A program made the position numbers and the translations under genes. Positions 22,601 to 33,367 of a stretch of DNA of 64,000 nucleotides are shown here, in pieces (the first letter of the stretch is position 1; every line of letters starts with the position of its first letter). The notes beneath the pieces were generated by a model, which searched no databases, was not told the DNA's origin, and worked only from the letters and a program-made list of their open reading frames with translations. The DNA comes from Nigrospora sphaerica. Its lineage: Eukaryota; Ascomycota; Sordariomycetes; Amphisphaeriales; Apiosporaceae. The stretch is from assembly GCA_018287875.1 (NCBI GenBank), contig JAGVVL010000001.1, positions 6,944,001 through 7,008,000 of the forward strand, read 5' to 3'.

Positions 22601-25021
22601 ATGCATTTCTCAACCCGGGCCTTTTACGCCGCTTTTTTTATTCTGGCCCACTACGAAGCCTCGGCCCTGGCCACAGGACAAGTTTCGAACTCGACCACTT
22701 CGACAGTAGCTTCTGTCGACGCTGCGGCGGGGCGATATCCCACTGTGGCCCTCCCCAAGCCCGGCAGCGCCACCAGCAACACCGACGCTGTGGGTGCCTC
22801 CGCCGCCTCTTCTTCGGCCGCCGCCTCGGCCTCTTCTTCAATCGTTATCCCGGCCTCGGTTTCCGAATCTATCGCCTCGGCCCCGTATTCGGTTGTCAAG
22901 TCTGCCTCCGTCGCTTCGGCGTCTGCCTCTGTCGCCTCAGCCTCGAAGTCGGCTTCAATCTCTTCCGCTGTTGTCTCAGCTTCTTCGGCTTTGGCTTCGG
23001 CCTCAGCTTCAGCCTCTTCTGCTGCTGCCTCCACGCTGCCGACTGTCCCTGTCGGTGGTGACTCGGTATTGAATGTCACGAGCCCGGCGCTGAACACAAC
23101 TGCCCCCGCCAAGCAGCCTACCCTGGAGGCATCGAAGTCCACTGCCGCAGCATCGGCCTCGGCCTCGGCGAGTTCGTCGGTTGCCTCGTCCCTCTTGAAT
23201 ACCACGGCCCCTGCAGCTGGCAAGCCGTCAGCCGAAGCTTCGGCCTCGTCCCAGTCTTCTAACGCCGCGGCTGCTACCACGCTGCCGGGCTTGAATGCCA
23301 CGGCTCCGCTCGCGAATGCCACTTACCCTGGCAATGGCAAGCCCACGCTCGAGGCATCGGCGTCCACGGCTGCGGCCTCGTCCACGGCTTCGGTATCGTC
23401 CAGGTCTTCGAACGCGGCTGCCGCTACCACTCTGCCCGGCTTGAACGCTACGGCTCCCCTCGCGAACGCCACTTACTCTGTCGGCGGTAAGGAGGCATCG
23501 GCGTCGTCAGTATCGTCCCGGTCCTCGAACGCGGCGGCTGCTACCACTCTGCCCACCCTGAATGCCACAGCCCCCATTCTCAACCCTGCCGCCAACGGAA
23601 CGGTCAGCACCTCTTCTGCTGCCAGTGCTGCCGCGACTAAGCCTGCCGGCACTGCACCCGCGGGTACGGGCCCCACCGCTGCTGCGCCCTTGGGCACCGC
23701 CCCGGCCGGCGCGGCTGCCTCTCCTCCTCCGTTCGCCAACGTCACTGCTCCCTTTGCCAACGCCACTGGTATCCAGGCTGGCGCTACTGGATCAACGACC
23801 CTGACTGTGGCCATCACCCACGTCGCCACCGTCATCTCGTGCGCTCCGACCATCACCAACTGCCCGGGTGCCTCCGAAACGGCCGCCATCTCGAGCGCTC
23901 TGGCCAGCGGTGGTACCGACGCCATCCGCTCTGTCATCGTGACCAGTGTTGTTGATCTCACCACGACCGTCTGCCCCGTCTCGGAAGCCACCAGCATTTC
24001 CAAGGAGATCATTTCGAGCATCGTCAAGAGCTCCCCCGTTGTCACTCACACCGGCAACGACGGCTCGGTCATCACCATGACGGTGACTGCCGGCCCGGAT
24101 GCTGGTGCCACTGGCGTCCCCATGCCCCCGGCTCCTGTCACAGCTACCACGACCGTTATGGGCGAAGGCGGCAAGGTGGTCACGGTGACCATGACTGCGA
24201 CGGGTGGACATCCCGTCATCTCTACCACGGTGGTTGAGGGCGGAGACGGCAAGAAGATCACCAAGACCATGACGGCGACTGTGAAGAGTTCCAACGACGC
24301 CGTGCAGGCTCCGACCGATGCCGCGACGCCCCCTGCCCCCGTTACAGCCACCACGACCGTTATGGGCGAAGGCGGCAATGTGGTCACGGTGACCATGACT
24401 GCGACGGGTGGACATCCCGTCATCTCTACCACGGTGGTTGAGGGCGGAGACGGCAAGAAAATCACCAAGACCATGACGGCGACTGTGCAGAGTTCCAACG
24501 ACGCCGTGCAGGCCCCGACCGACGCCCCCACACCCAGCCACACGGTTGTGACGGTGACCCAGGGTGGCCAGGTCAGCACCATTACGAGCGAGGTCCAGCC
24601 CTCGGTCATCTACGTGACGGAGTCCGCTCCCCCGGCTCCCGCCGCCTCGACCGTTTACGTCACGGCACCTGGCGGTGGCCAAGCAGTCACGCACACCGTC
24701 GTTGTGACGCAGTCCGCCGCCGGCGGTGCCAACAAAACCGTAACGGTTACCGCCCCAGGTGGTGCCGGCGCTACCGTGACGGTCACGGGAAGCGCTGTCA
24801 CCGTTACCGCGACGGCCACGGTAACTCAGGGCCAGTCCCCCGAGGGAACGCCCTGTATCTGCTTGCCGGCGGACAGCCCGCTGCAGAAGGTTACCCAGCC
24901 GGCCGGCCAGCCGATGAGCCCGCCTCCCCAGGGCCAGATGGGCGGAAAGCGCGAGGCAAAGCAGCCGCCGCGCCCGTTCGCCCGCCGGTCCTTTGCCCAA
25001 AGGCACATGTACCAATTCTAA
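22601..25021 (+). CDS. Secreted Ser/Ala/Thr-rich repetitive wall-type protein
   Basis: A single exon of 806 residues with no enzyme domain. Residues 1-24 look like a signal peptide ending A-S-A-L-A. Residues 25-390 are Ala/Ser-rich with repeated S-S-N-A-A-A-A-T-T-L-P..L-N-A-T-A-P blocks that carry N-glycosylation sites. A Val/Thr-rich part follows, containing two nearly identical copies of about 68 residues (DNA 24131-24334 and from 24335) and strings of V-T-V-T. The C-terminus holds a C-I-C motif and a basic, Pro-rich tail, without the hydrophobic end required for a GPI anchor. The composition predicts heavy O-mannosylation and cell-wall or extracellular location. It might be an adhesin or structural wall protein; the sequence does not decide. 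Opposite-strand open frames are shadows of the biased codon use. Confidence 0.75.
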   Translation: MHFSTRAFYAAFFILAHYEASALATGQVSNSTTSTVASVDAAAGRYPTVALPKPGSATSNTDAVGASAASSSAAASASSSIVIPASVSESIASAPYSVVKSASVASASASVASASKSASISSAVVSASSALASASASASSAAASTLPTVPVGGDSVLNVTSPALNTTAPAKQPTLEASKSTAAASASASASSSVASSLLNTTAPAAGKPSAEASASSQSSNAAAATTLPGLNATAPLANATYPGNGKPTLEASASTAAASSTASVSSRSSNAAAATTLPGLNATAPLANATYSVGGKEASASSVSSRSSNAAAATTLPTLNATAPILNPAANGTVSTSSAASAAATKPAGTAPAGTGPTAAAPLGTAPAGAAASPPPFANVTAPFANATGIQAGATGSTTLTVAITHVATVISCAPTITNCPGASETAAISSALASGGTDAIRSVIVTSVVDLTTTVCPVSEATSISKEIISSIVKSSPVVTHTGNDGSVITMTVTAGPDAGATGVPMPPAPVTATTTVMGEGGKVVTVTMTATGGHPVISTTVVEGGDGKKITKTMTATVKSSNDAVQAPTDAATPPAPVTATTTVMGEGGNVVTVTMTATGGHPVISTTVVEGGDGKKITKTMTATVQSSNDAVQAPTDAPTPSHTVVTVTQGGQVSTITSEVQPSVIYVTESAPPAPAASTVYVTAPGGGQAVTHTVVVTQSAAGGANKTVTVTAPGGAGATVTVTGSAVTVTATATVTQGQSPEGTPCICLPADSPLQKVTQPAGQPMSPPPQGQMGGKREAKQPPRPFARRSFAQRHMYQF
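24131..24527 (+). repeat. 204-bp direct repeat inside the wall-protein gene
   Basis: Two tandem copies (period 204 bp, 68 codons) differ at only about nine positions over the first 190 bases, seven of them at third codon positions. Each encodes V-M-G-E-G-G and, later, G-G-H-P-V-I-S-T-T-V-V-E-G-G. Confidence 0.9.
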
Positions 25022-26951
25022 GCGAGTGAGGCAGGGCTCTCGTCGCTTCTTTTCTTATGTCTTTTTCCGCTTATAAGACACCGGACAAACCACAGCAGCC
25101 TCGAGGGCGGGCTTGTGGGATGAGACAATGCATATTTGTTACGGCCTCTCCCTCCGGTAACTTTCATGACACTCATTTGGAACAACACTAGGGATTTTCT
25201 GGGCGGATATATCCTGTATGTATGTAAGATGACGGAGATATCAAGGCGTTAGGACTGTAGACGTACACTCGCAACCGGGGCTACAGCCCCCGAGAAATGA
25301 GAAGATTATCCCTAAGAGTGTACTCATATCTGAGCTTGGTCATCGTGGACATGGAAAAGTGACGCTTGCGACGATGTATTATTTTCGGCGTGGGCGACGC
25401 CTGACCGTCCGCGCTACATGACTAGGAGGGACCATTTAAGCAGATGCACTAAATTTTAGCTGGCTTGTGCCTTTCCCGACACTCTGGTCTTGATGCTCGC
25501 CCCGCTAAAATAGAAAAGCACCGGAGCAACCTAGCGGATGAGTTGGAAATGGCGGAGGCGTCCGTCCTGTCCATTGTGTTGTACCTCGTAGGCCTCTTGA
25601 TGCCGAGTCTGAGCGGCACTAGGGCTTATGCCACAAGCAAAGTACCTCACCCATCCGTCCATCCGAGTTTGCCTAGGTGACGACGTGCCGACACGACACG
25701 CAGGATGTCCTTATGCACACGGGCGCGCGCACGCGCACCCGAGTCACACGCCACGTCCCGCGGGCACGAGCAGGGGAGGACGGGGCGGACCAGACGATCA
25801 CCGAAGCCAATCTTTTTCGGGGGGGATCAGGGGGATGGGGGGAAAGAGAGAAGGAGCAGGAGAGAGAAGGAGAGGAAGAAGGCGAGCGTTCGGTCGGTGT
25901 AATAGTGGGAGCGTGCACCTACTTGCGTGCGCCCTCGCGCCGCCAGCCCGACGCCAGGCCTCCCAGGGGCCGGTTCGCGAACACGACAGGATATGTCCGG
26001 CGCGTCCGGGGAACCCGACATGGCCCCCCTGTTCCTGCCCGTTGCCATGGGTACCGGGTGCATTGGGAGCATCATCGGTTGTATCTTGGGTAGGGCCGCA
26101 ACATGACATAGGTGCCGAATCATTGCAAGAAGGCACTTCTGTTTCATGCGCTTCTTGTTGTCGGTGTACTTGCACACGGGAGGTCTGACGATACCATAGA
26201 CGGGCAAAGGGATATACGTACATGTAGGTACAGTCAGGCCAGCCGCGTTCGAATTCACTTTGGCTTCCGATAGTACCGGGAGGTATCTCCCAGTAGCAGC
26301 GCCCTCAATAGACGGATTGTTCGTCCTTCTTTCCACGACCCCCTCCTGCACGACTGACTGGCCTTACCGGCGAGAGTGTCGCTGCTGACGATGGCTGGAA
26401 ACAGGGAAAGGGAACAACAGATTCATCACAAACTTCAACGAGCCCGTTCTCGTAGCTGATTGGCGTTCACGGGAGTTCGCGCATCCAGCCGTGGCGTGCG
26501 TCTCGGGGAGGCACGATGGCTGGAGCGCACGGTACTTATGAACCGCTAGCGCGGGAAGACACTAGCCGTAGGGCGCCCAAAAGGAAGCCAAGAGGAAAGG
26601 AAGCTTTCCATTGCAGCGGTCCAGGGCGACCGGCCCAATGCGGAGCGGTGCGAAGCGATTGCTGGCCAATAGGGACTCCCCACCGGCCAATGGCCAGCGC
26701 ATTTTATGTGGTGTCAACGACGGCGCTAGAGGGCAATTGGCTTCATCTCGCACTGGAGCCCCTGGCCATGCAAATTATTGTCCACGTTTTCTCTTCCCTC
26801 GTCTCGCTCCTCCGAGTTCAACTTCTTGTTGCTCGCTCTCAGCGGCGAACGATGCTCCCGAGCTGCCCCTCTTCCTCGCCTTGAACCCTCTCTCCCGTCT
26901 CTCTTTCTTGCTGCTCGTTTCCTCGGGCATCACCCGAACCATCCGTTCATC
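25022..26951. other. Intergenic region before ERG4
   Basis: About 1.9 kb. It holds the 3' end of the wall-protein gene and the ERG4 promoter. The DNA near 25.7 kb has a short alternating purine-pyrimidine (CG/CA) run. No gene recognised. Confidence 0.55.
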
Positions 26952-29006
26952 ATGTCTGGCAGGTATTCTCTGCGCGAAACCCCTCGGTATGTTTCCCTGT
27001 TTCGGTTCCTCCTGTGCATGCACGGGTGAATGCCCGGCCCTGTGCGCTGCGGACGAGCGTACCAGTACCACGTGGCCCTTGCCATGCGCTGCGCTGTGTG
27101 TGCTACGCCATCCCGGCGGGCGATTTCCCCGAACATGGTTCCCTAACCGTCCGTGTCCCGGCAGGAAAAAGGAGTTGTTCGACGGCATGGTCCAGACGCC
27201 CAGCCGGCGGTCGACGCGGCAGAAGGGCCTGTTTCCCACGGCCGACGGCACCGACGAGGCCGATTCCAGCTCCGCCGCCGAGACGGGCCCGCGCAAGCCC
27301 TCGCTGCGTAAACGCGGCACCACCAAATTCGTCGAGAACATCGACGACGACGAGGATGATGTGGTACCCCGGGCCGAGAGGTTCAGCCCCTTCGACGGCG
27401 CCAACCTGTCGGCCCTCATAAACGACGGGCCCGAGCCGCTGAATGGCGACTCGAATGGCCACTCCAACGGCCACTCCAACGGCCACTCCAACGGCCACAC
27501 CAACGGCCACATCAACGGCCACACCAATGGCCACTCCAAGGGCCACTCCAAGGGCCACTCCAACGGCCACACCAACGGCCACGTCAAGGTGGTGGATGGC
27601 TGGGTCGAGGGCCAGGACCCCAAGATCGACTACTCGGGCGAGATGGAGTTTGGCGGCAGTCTGGGCACCATGTGTCTCATGATCGGCTTCCCTGCGCTGA
27701 TGTACTACATGTGGATCGGCGCCACCTACTACGACGGCAAGCTTCCTCTACCGGCGGACGGGCAGTCGCTGTCCGACTTTTTCCGGCACCTGGGTCATCT
27801 CATTTACACCGGCGCCTACCCTTCTCTCAAGGCCTGGCAGATCTACTGGACTTACTACGTGTTCGAGGCCGCTTGCTACATCTGGATGCCTGGCTTCAAG
27901 GCTTACGGCAAGCCTCTCCCCCACGAGGGCGGCAAGCAGCTCCCGTACCACTGCTCGGCCTACACCAGCTTCTACTTCACCATCCTGGTGATGGGCGGTT
28001 TGCACTTTAGTGGCCTGTTCCCGCTCTACACCTTCTTGGACGAGTTTGGCCCCATCATGTCTGTAGCCATCATCTCGGGCTTTCTCTGCTCCTTCGTGGC
28101 CTACTTCTCGGCCCTGGCCCGTGGCGCTCAGCACCGCATGACCGGATACCCCATCTACGATTTCTTCATGGGCGCCGAGTTGAACCCTCGCATGTTCGGC
28201 ATCCTGGACTTCAAGATGTTCTACGAGGTCCGCATTCCTTGGTTCATCTTGTTTGGCCTCAGCGTCGCCGCTGCCGGCCGTCAGTACGAGCAGTACGGCT
28301 ATGTCTCGGGCGAGGTCATGTTCCTCGTCATGGCCCACTACCTGTACGCCAACGCTTGCGCCAAGGGTGAGCACTTGATTGTGACCACCTGGGATATGTA
28401 CTACGAGAAATGGGGCTTCATGCTCATCTTCTGGAACATGGCCGGCGTGCCCCTGTCGTACTGTCACTGCACCCTATACCTTGCGAACCGCGACCCTGCC
28501 GAGTACGCCTGGAACAAGTGGGCTCTCGCCGCCCTGTACATCTCGTACCTGGGCGTCTACTACGTTTGGGACACGTGCAATGGCCAGAAGAACTCGTTCC
28601 GCATGATGGAGCGTGGCACCTTTGTCAAGCGCGGCACCTTCCCGCAGCTTCCTTGGCAGGAGGTCAAGAACCCCAAGGTCATAGAGACGGACTGCGGCGA
28701 TCGTCTGCTGGCCGATGGCTGGTACGGTCTGGCCCGCAAGGTTCACTATACCTGCGATGCCTACTTTGCCATCACCTGGGGCCTGATCACCGGCTTCAAC
28801 AGCCCCTTCCCCTGGTTCTACCCCGTTTTCTTCTGTGGCATGATTGCGCACCGCGCCATGCGGGATATTCAGCGGTGCCGACAGAAGTACGGTAAGGCTT
28901 GGGAGGAGTATGAAAGACAGGTCCCGTATCTGTTCATTCCCGTAAGTCACCCGTCGAACGCGTGGGCCAATATTTTTGCTGACTTGCTGTCCAGTACGTC
29001 ATTTAA
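26952..29006 (+). CDS. ERG4: Delta(24(24(1)))-sterol reductase, last step of ergosterol synthesis
   Basis: Exons 26952-26962 (11 nt), 27165-28941 and 28995-29006 (12 nt); 599 residues. The first coding exon gives only M-S-G-(R) before a 202-bp intron; the last gives Y-V-I-stop, restoring the family's C-terminal L-F-I-P-Y-V-I. Erg4 reduces the C24(28) double bond with NADPH in the endoplasmic reticulum to make ergosterol. The C-terminal 430 residues are the polytopic ERG4/ERG24 reductase core, with [18 protein letters not shown] and a final [19 protein letters not shown]. The N-terminal tail is unusual: acidic stretches followed by eleven Asn-Gly-His-type tetrapeptides (residues 100-143). The tiny first exon is inferred from splice signals; M-V-Q-T-P at 27188 is a fallback start. 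Confidence 0.93.
27451..27582 (+). repeat. Eleven 12-bp units encoding (S/T)NGH in ERG4
   Basis: Eleven tandem 12-bp units encode S/T/I-N/K-G-H tetrapeptides: nine with N-G-H and two with K-G-H. The unit is close to TCCAACGGCCAC. Being in frame, copy-number changes would alter only the length of the cytosolic tail. Confidence 0.95.
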
Positions 29007-30154
29007 ATGACCCGGCCTGAGCGCACAAAACGGCAGCCCAACGCCTTCCCCCCTGGGCGAATCCCGTTCCTAGCATCTTTATCTCGTTTACATGAAGGCT
29101 TCGACAAATCAGGCGTCGCACTGGATACCCCCGGCTTTGGTCTGTATATTGTAATACGCACATAGATATGTTTCAGCATCATTCAGTGTATACCCTTTTT
29201 TGTCAGGATGGAGCGTTGGGGAAGAGGGCGGGCCCAATGGGGTGGGATCCGTCGTGCATTTGGTTGATAGATGGAGGCCTTATGGCGATTACCTGCGTAC
29301 ACACGAATGCAATATCCAAAGAGCTGTCGAACGGCGATTGGGTGGCTTAATCCTTCTGGTGACTGATTCGCTGGCGTGTCTCGCTTCGGAAATGACTTGT
29401 CGGTGCCCAGCTAGAGTGGCGGCGCAGGCGGCTCGGCCTGGAGAGGCTGGCGGATGCCTTTGCACCTCTGGTCGCCTGCAGGTGAGAAGAGGCAAGGGGG
29501 GGGAATGGATGTCCGCATACCCCGGATGCGTCATCCTGGTCGGGAATCCCCGGCTGTGGCTAGGTTTGCCCAATAGCACGTACGAATGGAATCACATAAC
29601 CTCGCATTTGTATGTAGAGAGAAAGAACACCACGGCCGGGATTGGACGTACGTTTACCAGCTTCTATGAACAAAGCAAAAGAAAGGCCCAAAAACGGAAG
29701 ACCGGCAAAATAAGCCAGGGGTAGTCTTCAGATGCCACGCAAAAAAGAGAAAAAAAAAGATCAATTACCCAGCGTAAGCGTACAGCCTCCACCCATCCGT
29801 TCTATGATGAGAACCCATCCCTAGCGTAAGAGTAACGATGCGGCAACACTAATACACATGCATGAGCTTCACTCTCATCGCCATATCGCTCCGTCGTTAT
29901 TGTTTCACCGTCTACCTGCAGCCGGCAGCGCGACTGCTCGGCCGCTCGACAGCCCAACCACAATCCGTAGTGTTCGAGTGATTTCCCCACCGCACGCCGG
30001 ATCTTAGATACAGTTTGCCACCAAGGACGGCCAGTCGAGGCTCGGTCGAGGTTCATATGGTAGGTACAGCTTGTCGAACCCAAAAACTCCGATAAGCGAC
30101 GCCGTGCCATGACGAGCATTGCCTTGGTCAGATTGCCAACTTGGAAGAAGGACT
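29007..30154. other. Intergenic region between convergent genes
   Basis: About 1.15 kb between the 3' ends of ERG4 (+) and VMA3 (-). An A-rich patch occurs near 29740-29760. No gene or structured RNA recognised. Confidence 0.6.
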
Positions 30155-31005
30155 TTAGCAGCTCACGTTGAGCGTGGCCTTGGAGTTCATCAGAAGGGCA
30201 ACGATGAGACCGTACAGACCCAGGACCTCGGCGAAAATGAGAATCAGAATCATGCCGACGAAGAGACGGGGCTGCTGCGCGGTTCCTCGGACACCAGCGT
30301 CACCGACGATACCAATGGCGAATCCAGCAGCCAGACCGGCCAGACCGACGGACAGACCAGCACCGAGCTGGATGAAACCAGTGTAGAGAGGGAGCTTCTG
30401 CTTCAGACCGTCCGAGATGAGGACGGACACGACGAGGCCGTAGATACCAATGATACCGGCCATAATGACGGGAACGATGTCTGGCGCGCGGTCAGTCAGC
30501 ATGCTTTATGGGCAGGAATCGGACCGAGGCAAGGCGTACTCTTGACGATGAGGTCAGGGCGCAGGACACCCATGGCAGCGATACCAACACCTGACTTGGC
30601 AGTACCGTACGAGGCACCCAGGCAGGTGAAGACGATGGCGGCTGTGCAGCCCATGGCGCCGAAGAAGGGCTGTGATTGTGTTAGCCAGCGGGCAGATACA
30701 AGGAGCCCCAATCGACGTCATCGTCGAAGAGGCGACGTCGCGACACGCTTGGACGAGGACGGGTGACGGTGTCGGGTACGAACCGCGTAGACCGGGCTAT
30801 AGAGTGCAACACGTCAGCTGGGATTCATCACGGCAAAACTGTACGAGGAGACAGAACCCGGGGCGACAGGTGTGGTGATGATGACGGAAGCTCTGGCGTG
30901 GCCAGAGGCCGGTGGCCGTGTGCAAGAGCTTGAGCTCCCGTGAACATGGAGAGAAATGGGAAAAAGACGCTTCGTCATTACGTACCAGGCATCGGAGAAG
31001 GACAT
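30155..31005 (-). CDS. VMA3: V-type proton ATPase proteolipid subunit c
   Basis: Minus-strand exons 31005-30986 (20 nt), 30796-30784 (13-nt microexon), 30669-30540 and 30480-30155; 162 residues. Subunit c forms the proton-carrying rotor ring of the vacuolar ATPase membrane sector. Four transmembrane helices are visible; the essential proton-carrying glutamate is E139 in [10 protein letters not shown]. The G-A-G-L-S-V-G-L and [15 protein letters not shown] motifs identify Vma3 rather than Vma11 or Vma16. The 13-nt exon supplies most of C-P-V-Y-A, which joins M-S-F-S-D-A to P-F-F-G-A-M-G and is conserved in the family; its downstream donor is the weak GTTCGT. The final exon ends N-V-S-C. Divergent from SNU13, with 534 bp between start codons. 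Confidence 0.94.
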
Positions 31006-31539
31006 GGTGGCGGTTCTGGGGTGATGTGGCGACGAGAGCACAGAAAAGGGCGAGGATGGAGCGTGGCGGCGAGCGGTGGGTGGTGATGGGATGGGATGAG
31101 ATGGGATAGGGAGCTCCGGGAGTTGGTGATGTTATGGTTGTGGTTGACGAGGCGAGAGAAGGCGGCTGGCGGAGCAGTGGCAGAGAGGTAGGTTGGGTGT
31201 GCAGCTGGTTACGCCAGTGGTTCCAAGGTTTGCACCTGTCTGATTGGGGGCAGGGGCCGCCGCCCGGCGCGCGTCATTATGTCAGCAGGGCGGAGGCCGG
31301 AGAAACAGCCCGCCGTCGCTAGGCTTCTTGGCACCAAAAAAGTTGTTGGAGCAGTGGGCACTGAGAAGTTGAGTTGCGATATCCTCTCTCACACACAGAT
31401 ACCATTCCCAGCAAATCGCGAATTCCTGCACAGGGCGAGCCAACGCAAGGAACCCTGCATTCCAGCTAATACCCGCCTATCCGCCAATCGGTCCCCGGTC
31501 GGTATTCCACGCCCGACTCTTCCACGTCCAGCCGTCGCC
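31006..31539. promoter_or_regulatory. Shared divergent promoter of VMA3 and SNU13
   Basis: A 534-bp interval between the start codons of two divergently transcribed housekeeping genes. It must hold both promoters and leaders. G-rich purine tracts occur toward the VMA3 side. No specific factor sites are claimed. Confidence 0.6.
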
Positions 31540-32311
31540 ATGTCCGCCGACCAGAACACCTCCGCCGGTGAGTGCGCTGCTGCGATCCGAGCTCGCGAGC
31601 CTCCAACCCAATACTGACAAACGGCTTACAGCCTGGCCCCTGGCCGACGCCCAGCTCTCCCAGGAGCTCCTGGACCTTGTCCAGCAAGCCAGCCGTAAGT
31701 GATGCGACAACCACCTCGACCTGTTCCGTCACGCCCACAGTATTAACTAACACTTGCACCCTCACAGACTACCGCCAGCTGTACGATCCTCCCTTCTCCC
31801 AGCCAACGATGCGATCTAGAGTAACGAGCGATCATCTGACCGGAATACTTATACAGGAAGAAGGGTGCCAACGAGGTGACCAAGACGCTGTCGCGTGGTA
31901 TCTCGGAGATTGTACGTTGATCGCAAAAACAAAAGCAAAAGCTGAAATGCTAATGCCGAGTCCCTAGGTCGTTCTGGCTGCCGACACCAGCCCTCTGGCC
32001 ATTTTGCTGCACCTGCCCCTGCTGGCCGAGGACAAGAACGTCGTTTACGTAAGTTCAACTTCGCCTTTTATTTTGGCCAACTTGGATACTAATCTGCCAC
32101 CTCCAGGTTTACGTCCCTAGCAAGATCGCCCTCGGCCGCGCTTGTGGTGTTTCCCGCGCTGTCATCGCCGCGTCGTACGTATAACTCAACCAGGAACGGT
32201 GCGCAGCCCACGGAGACTGACCAATGCCCTAGGATCACGTCCAACGAGGCTTCGGATCTGTCCAACCAGATTCGCACCATGAAGGACAAGATCGAGCGTC
32301 TCATGATCTAA
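31540..32311 (+). CDS. SNU13: snRNP/snoRNP 13-kDa protein Snu13
   Basis: Seven exons: 31540-31567, 31632-31694, 31768-31780 (13 nt), 31857-31911, 31968-32048, 32107-32174, 32233-32311; 128 residues. Snu13 (15.5K/NHP2L1) binds kink-turns in U4 snRNA and in box C/D snoRNAs including U3, so it serves both splicing and rRNA processing in the nucleus. The L7Ae fold is evident: K-K-G-A-N-E-V-T-K, then V-V-L-A-A-D-T-S-P at the RNA-binding edge, V-Y-V-P-S-K, G-R-A-C-G-V-S-R and the C-terminal E-R-L-M-I. All six introns are 50-80 bp with GT..AG ends, and their phases restore the conserved protein without gaps. Third exon is a 13-nt microexon (codes H-Y-R-Q-L). Length matches the family exactly. Confidence 0.95.
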
Positions 32312-33367
32312 GAAGCTTCGGTGTGCTAGTTAGCATGGCTTGGGACGAAATTTCTGGATCAGTTGTGTCGATTGGCCCAATGTGGCTGTAAAAAGCTCAT
32401 GGAACGGGGACCAAAATCGGCGTGGCGTCCATCTTCACTGCTTTTCACCAGTATAAAGTAGTATTGAATAGCTCAATGGACCAGGTTTTCGACGAGCTCG
32501 GCTCTTCTTACGGTCAGTGTGTGCCAATGCATAATCGAGACTCCGTGCTGGGCTTGGAACACGGCACTTCGCTCTCCCAAATACTGCAGAAGCATGCACG
32601 GGTCAACGAGATTCCCCGTACCTCGAAACCTAAATGCAAGCATGAGGCGCACATGGTAAACACGGCGTAAGTGCTGCAGCCACTCAACGCTTGGCTGCAA
32701 GTCCTATTGGCTGTGAGCGGTCAAAGGCTTTCCTCCAGACGGACATCCAATGCTTCTATTGCTGGAGAGCTACCAGGATCAAAGCGGCAGGATGAAGGGA
32801 TGAGGTCAGTCAATCATTCATCCGTAGATCCCAGTCGGGAACTACTGTATGGTTCCTATTTGGGTGGATGGTCGATGATGGATCGGACCCTAGGAAGGAT
32901 CCCCCACCAGTCGGGCAGATTGGCAGCTGCGATCATTTATCAACCCCACCTTCCCGACCCTGTCCCGCACTGGATGGTGTCAGTTATGTCATCCCTGGTC
33001 AGGCCGTGCAGGTCAAAGACATCATCCTGCCTGAGGCCAGGACTTGAGCGACTACATGTACAGATTTATGATATACGCATATCGCCCGTCGCCTGCACCT
33101 AGGTAATGCGTTGATAATCCAGTCTCTCGCATACCCAGACGCCCTGGCGAAGCTACCTACAGCCGGCGGCGCCCCAGATAATACATACCGTCATCTCTGT
33201 CTGGGCTATTGTTTCTTGGCTCCGAGACGGTGCCCGTTTCTCCACACCCACACCTTATGTGACGAGCGCAGATCATGCGAGGAAACCTGACCTCTTCACG
33301 CTCGGAAACAGGAGAGAAACAGCCACCATCGAGCAGAGAGCGTGCGCCATAGGCACACATAGTGGCC
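32312..33367. other. Intergenic region before the Sac-domain gene
   Basis: About 1.06 kb with SNU13 3' flank and the promoter of the Sac-domain phosphatase. No gene recognised. Confidence 0.55.

Noticed and set aside
23792..25015. 407-codon open frame on the minus strand opposite the wall-type protein gene
   Set aside because: It is the shadow of a strongly biased Thr/Val-rich coding sequence; it reads as His/Arg/Gly-rich sequence with the same repeats and has no domain or signal peptide.
27451..27582. Regular 12-bp repeats that could be taken for a CRISPR-like array
   Set aside because: The units are contiguous, in frame and encode NGH tetrapeptides of ERG4; there are no spacers, and the organism is a fungus.
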